This document shows, in pieces, positions 39,380 through 46,660 of a stretch of 54,598 nucleotides of DNA. Position 1 is the first letter of the stretch, and each line of letters begins with the position of its first letter. A model generated the notes under the pieces. The model made no database searches. It was not told where the DNA came from and saw nothing but the letters and a program-made list of their open reading frames with translations. Source of the DNA: Xenorhabdus khoisanae (lineage in GTDB: Bacteria > Pseudomonadota > Gammaproteobacteria > Enterobacterales > Enterobacteriaceae); assembly GCF_001037465.1 (NCBI RefSeq), contig NZ_LFCV01000039.1:1-54598 (forward strand). Reading direction: 5' to 3'. The position numbers and the translations under genes were made by a program.

Positions 39380-39685
39380 TTATTCTTGGCTTTTCTTATC
39401 GCCAGAAGTGGTTTTATCCGTATTAGTGTGAGTAAGGCGGATATAAACTATTTTCTGCTTGCCGGAATCACAATGACCAACAACTTTCCCATTAACGGCG
39501 TTGTCCTTAGCAACTTGGTCATCAGGAATAACTTCAAGCTTAAAATCCGTTTCAGAAACACCATTTTTAATGATTTTCTGTGCAATTTCCGCTTTCAGAC
39601 TTTCACATGTAACCTTTTGTGAAGCTTGTACTGCAAAGGGTGAAAGCGTAAAGAGCAAAGCTGTAGCCAGTAGGATTTTTTTCAC
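39380..39685 (-). CDS. ynfD: DUF1161 periplasmic protein YnfD
   Basis: A small secreted protein, 101 residues from MKKILLATALLFTL, with a signal peptide cleaved near VQA-SQK. The mature part has the DUF1161 pattern CESLKAEIAQKIIKNGV and VVGHCDSGKQKIVY, with two Cys that could form a disulfide. Function is unknown. The start was set at GTG 39685 because AAGGAG lies at a proper distance; an ATG one codon upstream and a GTG two upstream are too close to the ribosome site. Like E. coli ynfD it lies near ynfB and ynfK. Confidence 0.85.
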   Translation of the reverse strand: MKKILLATALLFTLSPFAVQASQKVTCESLKAEIAQKIIKNGVSETDFKLEVIPDDQVAKDNAVNGKVVGHCDSGKQKIVYIRLTHTNTDKTTSGDKKSQE

Positions 39686-39720
39686 CATCACTCCTTACTT
39701 TGATGTCGGTGTTGAGTCTA

Positions 39721-40068
39721 TCAAGGTTTGATCGGACGGCCTGTGTTAATATCCAAACAACGTTTCGTATTTGGTTCCCAATAAGCACTGATATTGGCGC
39801 TTTCTAAACAGGCCTTGCGATTATCAACTTCTACCTCATACTTATCAAATTCTTTCTCTCTGCGCTGATCTACTTTCTTACGTAAGTTTCTCTGCTCATT
39901 CCATTCCTCTTTGCTCTGACGAGCTATTTCTCTGCTCATCGAGTTCTCACCGCCACCATTAATGGTTACACATGTGCTATCTGATGTGCAGTTCGCAGAG
40001 AATGCAGGCGTTTGCCAAAAGAATGACAACAACAGAGCGATAGCAGAAACATATTTCACAAATTTCAT
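39721..40068 (-). CDS. ynfB: DUF1283 periplasmic protein YnfB
   Basis: A 115-residue exported protein of unknown function (UPF0482). A signal peptide spans residues 1-24 (cleavage near AFSA-NCTS). The family pattern QSKEEWNEQRNLRKKVDQR, then CLESANISAYWEPNTKRCLD, is intact. It is 29 bases upstream of ynfD on the same strand, so the two may be cotranscribed. Apart from the Cys pairs no catalytic feature can be seen. Confidence 0.88.
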   Translation of the reverse strand: MKFVKYVSAIALLLSFFWQTPAFSANCTSDSTCVTINGGGENSMSREIARQSKEEWNEQRNLRKKVDQRREKEFDKYEVEVDNRKACLESANISAYWEPNTKRCLDINTGRPIKP

Positions 40069-40114
40069 ATTTGAACCTCTTTCATTGTGCCATTTAGCAA
40101 GGCTAGGTCACGGA

Positions 40115-40864
40115 CTATTGGTTTCTATGTACACTTAAACCTGCGAATGATTGACAAACTGGCATCATCTCTAATGTATTAATATTGACACGAGAAGGGA
40201 GGTTAGCAACCCAAAATACCGCTTCTGCAACATCATCAGCAGTCAGTGCATCTGCACCTTCATAAGTTTTATCCACTTTTTCTTCATTACCTTTAAAACG
40301 TACGTGGGAAAATTCTGTTCCACCGACAAGGCCTGGTTCGATATCAGTGACTCGAATATTTTTTCCTTGTAAATCAGCTCGTAATCCTAAACTAAATTGT
40401 TTTACAAAAGCTTTTGTAGCACCATATACGTTACCACCTGCATAAGGCCAATTTGCTGCGGTAGAACCAATATTAATAATATGCCCACTATTGGTTTCTA
40501 CCATGTTAGGCAGCAGGGCGCGTGTCATATTTACTAATCCTTTGGTATTGGTGTCAATCATTGTTTCCCAATCATCAATATTAGCTCGATGAGCTGGTTC
40601 CAGCCCTAAAGCCAGCCCCGCATTATTCACAAGAACATCAATATTGCGTAACGTATCTGGTAATTGCTGGACTGCTTGCTCAATTGCAGCGTGATCTCTC
40701 ACATCAAGTTGAATGGGGTAGAATTGTTCACCTAACTCTTTTTTCAACTTTTCCAATCTATCCTTACGGCGTCCTGTAGCAATCACTATGGAACCATGTT
40801 TGATAAATTTTCTTGTAATTGCTTCACCAAAACCGGAAGTTGCCCCTGTCACAAAAACAATCAT
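40115..40864 (-). CDS. ydfG: Short-chain dehydrogenase YdfG
   Basis: YdfG in E. coli is an NADP-dependent 3-hydroxy acid dehydrogenase acting on serine, L-allo-threonine and malonic semialdehyde. The 249-residue protein has the cofactor loop TGATSGFGEAITRKF, the NNAGLALG strand, the catalytic Ser in IINIGSTA, and Tyr-x-x-x-Lys in VYGATKAFVKQ. Length and sequence match E. coli YdfG. It ends the syntenic core block; the DNA beyond is accessory. Confidence 0.95.
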   Translation of the reverse strand: MIVFVTGATSGFGEAITRKFIKHGSIVIATGRRKDRLEKLKKELGEQFYPIQLDVRDHAAIEQAVQQLPDTLRNIDVLVNNAGLALGLEPAHRANIDDWETMIDTNTKGLVNMTRALLPNMVETNSGHIINIGSTAANWPYAGGNVYGATKAFVKQFSLGLRADLQGKNIRVTDIEPGLVGGTEFSHVRFKGNEEKVDKTYEGADALTADDVAEAVFWVANLPSRVNINTLEMMPVCQSFAGLSVHRNQ

Positions 40865-41145
40865 ATTGCCCTCTGTTTGCGAGTTTTTGTCGTTAATCTT
40901 CCTATTAGTAAAAAAATTTATTCCGCATTAGTCAAGGCCGAATAACTTTGATAAACATTAATACCTTGTTTTTAAAGTCTTTTACTGCCGACAAAAAAGA
41001 AAAGTTTGGTAGGATAAAAACCTTGAGGAAAACTAATACCAATTATAAATTACTTTTATTGAATCTATATGTCTGTTAAGGATCTTATGGTTTCTATAGT
41101 ATTATAGATATAGTTTTATAGAAGTAGATGTACTGGGAGGTAAAT

Positions 41146-41814
41146 ATGCCATTTCATCGACCATTCAAGATGAATTTTGAGCAAGGAGATCTTATATTTG
41201 GACTTTCTAAAGAAAGAGCTAAATATGCTCAAAAATATCCACAGTTTGCCCTTTTTCGCGATACTAATAACATATCAACAATTGACAGATATTCAATAAC
41301 CGAGAATGAATGCAAAGTCCGTGATCTATTTGGGAAGCAACTTCCATCAAATCAAGGAAGTTTTGATGACGCAATAAAAAAACATTGTAAATACAACTCA
41401 ATACGTCATTATAAAGGAAGATTAGATGTTGATTTTAGAGGAAATGTTCACTATTCCAAGCAGGTGACTAGCCGAAAATGCAAAGCAGGATTATCTTGGT
41501 TCTCTCAGACTTCGCCCCGATCATGTATTCATTTCATTTTAGATGGAATCGATATGGAGAGCGTTATCTACAAACATTATGAAAATAAGATAAAGAAAGG
41601 GAGCTCATATACAGGGAGTGAACTAAGGTGGATTTACCGAAATAGACGGGACCCGAAGATTATATCTTGTATTCAGTTTTGGAGAGGAGGTGTGCCTGTG
41701 GCACCTCCGTGGATAGGAGGTAAGGATGCTTCTTTATGGCAAAATTATCATCCAAAATTCGAAAATTCTGAAATAGAACTCGGGGAATTTGCTGAAACTG
41801 CCTTGGGCATGTAG
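41146..41814 (+). CDS. Unrecognised 222-residue protein
   Basis: I do not recognise this protein. The start at ATG 41146 is well supported by GGGAGG six bases upstream; an ATG six codons earlier lacks a ribosome site. The product MPFHRPFKMNFEQGDLIF onward is hydrophilic and basic with five Cys, and has no signal peptide, membrane segment, repeat or coiled coil. Aromatic-rich blocks (AGLSWFSQTSPRSCIHFIL, SELRWIYRNRRD, FWRGGVPVAPPWIGG, LWQNYHPKF) suggest a folded domain, possibly enzymatic or toxin-like. It stands alone between ydfG and a Nudix gene. AT content is higher than in neighbouring core genes, consistent with acquisition. A terminator-like hairpin follows at 41824-41847. Confidence 0.75.
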   Translation: MPFHRPFKMNFEQGDLIFGLSKERAKYAQKYPQFALFRDTNNISTIDRYSITENECKVRDLFGKQLPSNQGSFDDAIKKHCKYNSIRHYKGRLDVDFRGNVHYSKQVTSRKCKAGLSWFSQTSPRSCIHFILDGIDMESVIYKHYENKIKKGSSYTGSELRWIYRNRRDPKIISCIQFWRGGVPVAPPWIGGKDASLWQNYHPKFENSEIELGEFAETALGM

Positions 41815-41823
41815 GAAAAGTAA

Positions 41824-41847
41824 AATGGCCCATTAAATTGGGTCATT
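41824..41847 (+). terminator. Hairpin after the unrecognised gene
   Basis: Nine-base arms AATGGCCCA (41824-41832) and TGGGTCATT (41839-41847), with one G-T wobble, ten bases past the stop codon. The following bases are AT-rich but not a clean T run. Confidence 0.5.
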
Positions 41848-42066
41848 AAAGATTAATTTGTTGTTACTTGGGTGCCATCTGAAGCGATAGATCTAGTAGC
41901 AAAAAAATTCACAAATAATGGATGAAAGAACTTGTCAAGGCTAAGTAGAAATGTCCATAGTGCTCTCAGAAATGAATCATTGGTGGATTCAGATAAATTT
42001 TACTTCACATTTATAAATAGTTATTTAAGCTGAACATCTCTCTTCGTTGGAATATGGTCGTAAGGT

Positions 42067-42552
42067 ATGCGTGTTCGGTGTTCAGCCAGGTTGCTTATCG
42101 TCAACCCGTCCAGGCAAGTGTTGTTGTTTCGTTTTGTACACACAAATGATGCGTTGGCAGGTAAGTCTTACTGGGCTACCCCCGGTGGCGGTGTTGAACA
42201 TGGTGAGTCTTTTGAACAGGCTGCTGTCAGAGAGCTGAGAGAAGAAACTGGCATTCTTCGGGATAATGTCGGGCAATATGTTGCGCAGAGAACTTTCGAA
42301 ATGACGCTACCCAGTGGAGAAACAGTTCTGGCAAAAGAGCGTTTTTTTATAGTTTTATCCGATGAAGACGAGATCAACACTAGTGGGTGGACTGATAACG
42401 AAAAATCAGTTATCCATCATCACCATTGGTGGGGGCTTAAAGAGCTGATTCAAACACAGGAAATAATATATCCTTCTGATATTACAAGAATAATATCTTC
42501 GTATGTATTTGATGATCTCGAACAGCAATCCATTATAACTTTTGAGGATTGA
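42067..42552 (+). CDS. Nudix hydrolase
   Basis: Nudix enzymes split nucleoside diphosphates linked to another group. The 161-residue protein has the complete Nudix box GGVEHGESFEQAAVRELREE followed by TGI, including the REXXEE metal-binding core. The opening RCSARLLIVNPSRQVLLFRF and a C-terminal WWGLKELIQTQEIIYP are typical of the NUDT-like subfamily seen in many enterobacteria, but the substrate cannot be assigned. The start at 42067 is the first possible in frame, since a stop codon lies at 42061-42063; the ribosome site is poor. The right flank is a decayed transposase that begins immediately after the stop. Confidence 0.88.
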   Translation: MRVRCSARLLIVNPSRQVLLFRFVHTNDALAGKSYWATPGGGVEHGESFEQAAVRELREETGILRDNVGQYVAQRTFEMTLPSGETVLAKERFFIVLSDEDEINTSGWTDNEKSVIHHHHWWGLKELIQTQEIIYPSDITRIISSYVFDDLEQQSIITFED

Positions 42553-42909
42553 CCCCGAATATTTCACTTAAGCGAGTCTGTAAGGTCTTCAGCGCTTCCA
42601 GCATATCGAGTACCCGCAGGAGCTAGGTTTTCAAACCAGCGATGATCACAACCGCCAATCTAAATGAGTTCACCGGCACAGGCCCGGCGATAACGCGGTT
42701 GCTGGATTTTTTCACAGGCCAGTGTCGGACCGAAATCGTTATATCGTTCGCGAATAATATTCAGTGCGTATGCGGCCAGTCCCTGAGGTAACTGGTTATT
42801 GTTTGCTTTACCACGACGACGGCTGGTCATTCCAAGTGGACCATGTTCACGATAACGCGCAAGAAGATGGCGGCACTGAGTCGGAGGTACCAAGTCGCTG
42901 GACGGACAT
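42553..42909 (-). pseudogene. Decayed ISNCY-family transposase
   Basis: Read leftward, fragments of an ISNCY-type transposase follow each other. First comes SVQRLGTS (about 42907-42884), which is in a different frame from the next piece. Then comes CRHLLARYREHGPLGM, RRRGKANNNQLPQ and IRERYNDFGPTLACEKIQQ (42893-42699). A deletion of about 40 residues lies before RRACAGELI. An in-frame TAG at 42660-42662 replaces the Gln codon usual in GELIQID, and the reading then continues GGCDHRWFENLAPA into the start of the catalytic core. Beyond that the sequence breaks off. The element is therefore inactivated by a frameshift, an internal deletion, a nonsense codon and loss of the C-terminal part. Confidence 0.82.
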
Positions 42910-43374
42910 TACAACTTTGTTGTTACAACGTTGGTTCGCATAATCTATATTATGTTAAATTAAATCCATGGGACATTAAGTTCATAACTGCTTTGTACTG
43001 ACTAAAAATCATAAAATTAGCCCCCTCTTTATTTTTTGCTTGTTTACATTATGTGGATTGGTTAATTTGTTAATAGACTTATTTTTATTATGGACATTGA
43101 TACATGTTTTCATTAATTCAACTAAACATCAATCAACATAAGTTAAATATAGTTTATCGGATAATAAGTTCATAAGTGTTCTCAAACTTTTACGAGGGTA
43201 CTTACACTACCAGCTACCAGCTTGACCTTTCAGGTGCACTATAATACATTGAAAAACAATGAATTGAGATTTTCTCAAAACTTGACTGCTTGCAAGAGAG
43301 CGTCCATCGAAGTTCTCTGGCAGTTTACATGGCTTTTATGCCGGATATATAATAAATAAAATAGTGATCTGATT
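42910..43374. other. Gene-free stretch with paired AAGTTCATAA motifs
   Basis: About 460 bases with no gene. Two similar segments, near 42970-42990 (GGACATTAAGTTCATAACTG) and 43159-43179 (GGATAATAAGTTCATAAGTG), are direct repeats 189 bases apart and may be worn ends of an insertion element. A small hairpin TTGAGA/TCTCAA is at 43264-43278. The right part is presumed to carry the promoter of the HAM1-like gene. Confidence 0.45.
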
Positions 43375-43980
43375 ATGAACCTCTGTTTTTACACATCCAG
43401 CTCAAAGAAATACTCTTATGCCGAAACTATTTTTTCCGGTAACACTAACACTAACACTAACACTAACATAAACCTGATTCATAAAAGCTTCGACTTTAAA
43501 GAATTACAAACAGAAGATCCTCAGGAAAACTTACTATTTAAATTAAACCAAATCCCGCATGTTCCCTCTTCCTGTGTTTTTATTGAAGACAGCACCTTCC
43601 ATATAGATGCTCTTAATGGTTTTCCCTCGCTGTATACTAAATATATTTTATCTTCGTTAGGCGTTCAGGGAATTATTAATCTATTAGCAGGAAAAGATAA
43701 TCGGAAGTGTTATTTCATCAATCATCTGGCGCTCAGAACGGAAAATAATAAGGTGGTCTTTTTCTCAGGCCTTACGAGAGGGCTATCCATTTCTCACTCT
43801 CTGTTAGAGCACAGTAATGAAACTGGTTGGTCTGATCTTTGGCAGATATTAAAAGTAACAGATGATGGGAGCTTCTATTGTCAGTTAACTGAGGAGCACA
43901 GGAACCTTTTCAATCAACAGAATAGCAATACTGATGCTTATCAACTACTCAGGGATCACCTTACTGAGATAGCGTTATAA
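43375..43980 (+). CDS. HAM1/RdgB-like nucleoside triphosphate pyrophosphatase
   Basis: The family hydrolyses non-canonical purine NTPs such as ITP and XTP to monophosphates. The 201-residue protein has the opening NLCFYTSSSKKYSYAETIF, equivalent to the substrate loop TxNxxK, and the catalytic VFIEDSTFHIDALNGFPS matching the family VEDTGL-x-x-DALxGxPG block. It is diverged from the housekeeping RdgB, so it is likely a specialised paralogue. A run of Asn-Thr pairs at residues 23-31 is encoded by a (AACACT) tandem repeat. No good ribosome site precedes the ATG. Confidence 0.75.
   Translation: MNLCFYTSSSKKYSYAETIFSGNTNTNTNTNINLIHKSFDFKELQTEDPQENLLFKLNQIPHVPSSCVFIEDSTFHIDALNGFPSLYTKYILSSLGVQGIINLLAGKDNRKCYFINHLALRTENNKVVFFSGLTRGLSISHSLLEHSNETGWSDLWQILKVTDDGSFYCQLTEEHRNLFNQQNSNTDAYQLLRDHLTEIAL
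43441..43467 (+). repeat. AACACT hexanucleotide tandem repeat inside the HAM1-like gene
   Basis: Four and a half perfect copies of AACACT encode alternating Asn and Thr. Because the unit is six bases, gain or loss changes protein length without shifting frame. Confidence 0.95.
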
Positions 43981-43996
43981 AACTAGCTTATTCACG

Positions 43997-44500
43997 TTAC
44001 ATTAGGTGTTTTTTAATTTTATCAATACATGAACGACTATCGCTCACAATAACAATCTTAGATACAAAGACCGGATGCATATCAAAGAAGTTATCTAAAC
44101 GATTATCGATCTGTTTAGCAAAGCGTAATAGTTCCAGATTGTTATAAAATGTCTCTTTAGGACGTGTTCTTGTTAGCTTTGATAATAAAAAACGTTTGAC
44201 TATACGAATTGCACAAATCCAATACGGAACTTTAAATCTAATGATTAATGAACATTCGTTTAGAAAAGGAATTAAACGTTTATCATAGGCTCCTTCAACT
44301 ATCCATTCATTTTTAGCTTGAATTTCACTTACAAGGTTGTTAATAACTTCTTGTGAATTTTTTACATACTCTTCCTGCGTTGTATCCCAGTAAATTTTGT
44401 CAAATTGATATGCTGTAGTATGGAACTCTAAAGCTAACTTTTTTGATGCTGTAGTCTTTCCCGCACCTGAAGAACCAACAATGCAAATTTTCATATTCAT
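43997..44500 (-). CDS. P-loop kinase-like protein (topology-modulation/FlaR type)
   Basis: A 167-residue P-loop NTPase of the adenylate-kinase-like group often annotated DNA topology modulation protein FlaR. It has Walker A GSSGAGKTTASKKL near the N-terminus, a lid-like segment (YQFDKIYWDTTQEEYV), and WIVEGAYDKR, a typical nucleotide-binding strand in this group. The substrate is unknown. The start is ambiguous between residues 1 and 3 of MNMKICIVG. It converges on the HAM1-like gene with only 16 bases between their ends. Confidence 0.8.
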   Translation of the reverse strand: MNMKICIVGSSGAGKTTASKKLALEFHTTAYQFDKIYWDTTQEEYVKNSQEVINNLVSEIQAKNEWIVEGAYDKRLIPFLNECSLIIRFKVPYWICAIRIVKRFLLSKLTRTRPKETFYNNLELLRFAKQIDNRLDNFFDMHPVFVSKIVIVSDSRSCIDKIKKHLM

Positions 44501-44804
44501 TTTTAAGTAGTTGTAGTAGTAATGCCGTTTTTTGCAGTATAAAGGATAAACTCCCTTTTGCTACCTAAACAGCTTCTAAGGTGAGCGCATTAAAAAAGGG
44601 AAAACATTTTATTCTAGGGGCACTCTTTAATCAATAAGCCTTCTATTTTCTACTTTTACTCTGGGATAGTTTGTCCTGTCAGTTCATGAAGCGATTTCTT
44701 AAAGTATGTTTACGTGTTGGGAATTTAATAACTTCGCATAATGGATCGTTATCATGTTGTTGGAGATTGAAACCTCTCAGAGGTTTCAATAGTCACATTT
44801 CTTT
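44501..44804. other. Gene-free region with a 25-base palindrome
   Basis: No supported gene. The most notable element is the near-perfect palindrome at 44766-44790, with 12-base arms ATTGAAACCTCT and AGAGGTTTCAAT around a single base. It is just after the leftward yaiI gene and may be its terminator, although no T run follows on the minus strand. Confidence 0.5.
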
Positions 44805-45260
44805 TCAAGATACTTTTTTTTGTTGCAATAACCATTTATCTAGTTCATTTGCGAACCGCTGGCGATCACGTTGGTTTAAAGTAGCAGGCCCTCCCGTTTG
44901 TATTCCACTCGCTCGCATCGTATCCATAAAATCACGCATAACTAGGCGTTCACGTATTGTCGCTTCACTATAACGTTCACCGCGCGGATTGAGTGCTATT
45001 GCACCTTTTTCGATCACCTCAGCAGCAAGAGGAATATCTGCTGTAATCACTAAATCCCCGCTTTCTGAGCAACGAACAATTTGATTATCAGCGACATCAA
45101 ACCCAGCAGGGACTTGTAACGTATGTAAAAAGGCGGATGTAGGTACACTTAATCGTTGATTTGCCACGAATGTAACCCGTATTTTTTCACGTTCAGCTGC
45201 ACGATATAATATTTCTTTTATCACCTTAGGACACGCATCAGCATCTACCCATATAGACAT
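44805..45260 (-). CDS. yaiI: UPF0178/DUF188 family protein YaiI
   Basis: A 151-residue cytoplasmic protein of the YaiI/YqxD family, related to NYN/PIN-like nucleases. It has the acidic opening [40 protein letters not shown] and [20 protein letters not shown]. Function is unproven. It is collinear with E. coli YaiI. In E. coli the gene is elsewhere, so it is part of the local rearranged region. Confidence 0.92.
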   Translation of the reverse strand: MSIWVDADACPKVIKEILYRAAEREKIRVTFVANQRLSVPTSAFLHTLQVPAGFDVADNQIVRCSESGDLVITADIPLAAEVIEKGAIALNPRGERYSEATIRERLVMRDFMDTMRASGIQTGGPATLNQRDRQRFANELDKWLLQQKKVS

Positions 45261-45415
45261 AACAGAACCCTCTCAATTTCATATTTTTAGCTATATCGGA
45301 GATATTCCCACGATTTTTAAAATAATCAAACTGTTATGGCACTCTGATTATGCAAGTTTAACGAGTCTGACATGGGCCACCTGATTCAAACAAAACATCA
45401 AACATGATGGGAGTA

Positions 45416-46180
45416 TCATAGATTCATTAACACACAATCATGCAGTGAACTTACCGTGATCTGAAGTTCTTGCTGCCGATTTCGCCAATCTTTTTCACAT
45501 CCCCTCAAGTAGGTCTCCCGTGCATCGGCTAAGACTGTGGCCTGCATGGCAGGGAGACGAGCAGACGCCCAATCGGCAGCAACATCCTTAGGGACAAACT
45601 CTCCAGTAACTAATGTTCGCCACATACGCGCTAGTGTTAGCAGAACATTGCGTTCATCTCCCTGTAGTGTCTCAATTAAATCCGGCAGGACATCTTTAAT
45701 AGCCCTGCAAATATCCGATCTTGAAATAGCTGGCAGAAGACTGCTTGCGTTCGGGCCGACCAGTGGTATCGCTTCCTGTCGTGATTGAGCCAACACCAAG
45801 GTCAGTTCTGGATCACAAATAGGCTTGGGAATTTCTCCCATTTCATATTCGTGACGCAGCCACTCGCCGTAAATGAATTCGCTCCGGGCAGGATAAAGCG
45901 ATGCAGCGAGATCAGCGCGTAAGAAAACAATCAGTTCAACAGGGCGACGTCCATCAGGATCAGAAGGATGTCGGCCCGATATCCTCATTAAATCGGCAGC
46001 AAGACATTCCCGAACCTCAGACGTCATTGGCTGGTCAATGACCACGAGCAAATCTACGTCGCTGCAGGGACGAAGACCACCAACCACAGCCGAACCATGA
46101 AGATAGACAGCTACCAGCGATTCCGCTAATCGCTTCTGGATAATCAACAATACCTTATTTGCTTCGGGAGGAATGTACAT
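45416..46180 (-). CDS. aadA: AadA-type aminoglycoside nucleotidyltransferase
   Basis: ANT(3'')-family enzymes adenylylate streptomycin and spectinomycin. The 254-residue protein has the nucleotidyltransferase motif LHGSAVVGGLRPCSDVDLLVV with the catalytic Gly-Ser and Asp-x-Asp. A family C-terminal domain follows (NVLLTLARMWRTLVTGEFVPK, then DVAADWASARLP). It resembles the stand-alone chromosomal aadA of Salmonella. No integron integrase or attC-like site was noticed. The start at ATG 46180 (MYIPPEANK) is preferred to a TTG two codons upstream. Confidence 0.87.
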   Translation of the reverse strand: MYIPPEANKVLLIIQKRLAESLVAVYLHGSAVVGGLRPCSDVDLLVVIDQPMTSEVRECLAADLMRISGRHPSDPDGRRPVELIVFLRADLAASLYPARSEFIYGEWLRHEYEMGEIPKPICDPELTLVLAQSRQEAIPLVGPNASSLLPAISRSDICRAIKDVLPDLIETLQGDERNVLLTLARMWRTLVTGEFVPKDVAADWASARLPAMQATVLADARETYLRGCEKDWRNRQQELQITVSSLHDCVLMNL

Positions 46181-46660
46181 AAGCAATTACCATGTGTTTG
46201 TGTTGTCTATTTGAATACCAATAGATTTTGATTGGACAGGTTTAGTCTTTGGAGAGGAATACCTTATCCATAACGCAATAATTACCAGAATAATAAAAAA
46301 AACGGGAACAATCCTGAAACGAATGTTAAAGTCTGCGATAGGAAATTATCATATTCAGCACGGTAAATAACATATTATTGTGTTTGTAGATGATGTTACT
46401 ACCCTGCCCACGTTGTTTAGTCTCAATCCTAATTGAGGGTGATCCTAAATAACACCACTGTAAAAATCATCAGCATAATGCTCTGCCCTGAGTTAACAGT
46501 ATCTGTTTTTATTCAGTAATACAGGACAACTGTGATGCAAAATTCCGTTTTTGCTCTTTTCACTGTTTTGACCTGCCCGAGGCATTTCTTAGTGCTGAAA
46601 AATTCTGTAACTTAGTTATTAACAATCGTATAACAAAAATTATTTTCAGGTAGTGAGCGA
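46181..46660. other. Gene-free region between aadA and ydeE, with a start-less reading frame
   Basis: Nearly 480 bases without a normal gene. On the minus strand an open frame of 52 codons (46345-46187) ends just before aadA. It encodes a membrane-segment-like peptide (RIVPVFFIILVIIALWIRYS) but has no ATG, GTG or TTG start at its head, so it may be a fragment of a lost small gene. The right part should hold the ydeE promoter. Confidence 0.4.

Noticed and set aside
42910-42932. GTTGTAAC on the minus strand, resembling a second Ter site
   Set aside because: Only the eight-base core matches; the ATG and lock-forming G side of the Ter consensus and the TAAA side are absent, and it is part of a short local palindrome beside the IS remnant.
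43441-43467. AACACT repeat as a phase-variation switch
   Set aside because: The six-base unit cannot shift the frame, so on/off switching by slippage is not possible; only protein length would vary.
44671-44973. 100-codon plus-strand frame over the end of yaiI
   Set aside because: Antisense shadow of yaiI with no ribosome site or similarity.
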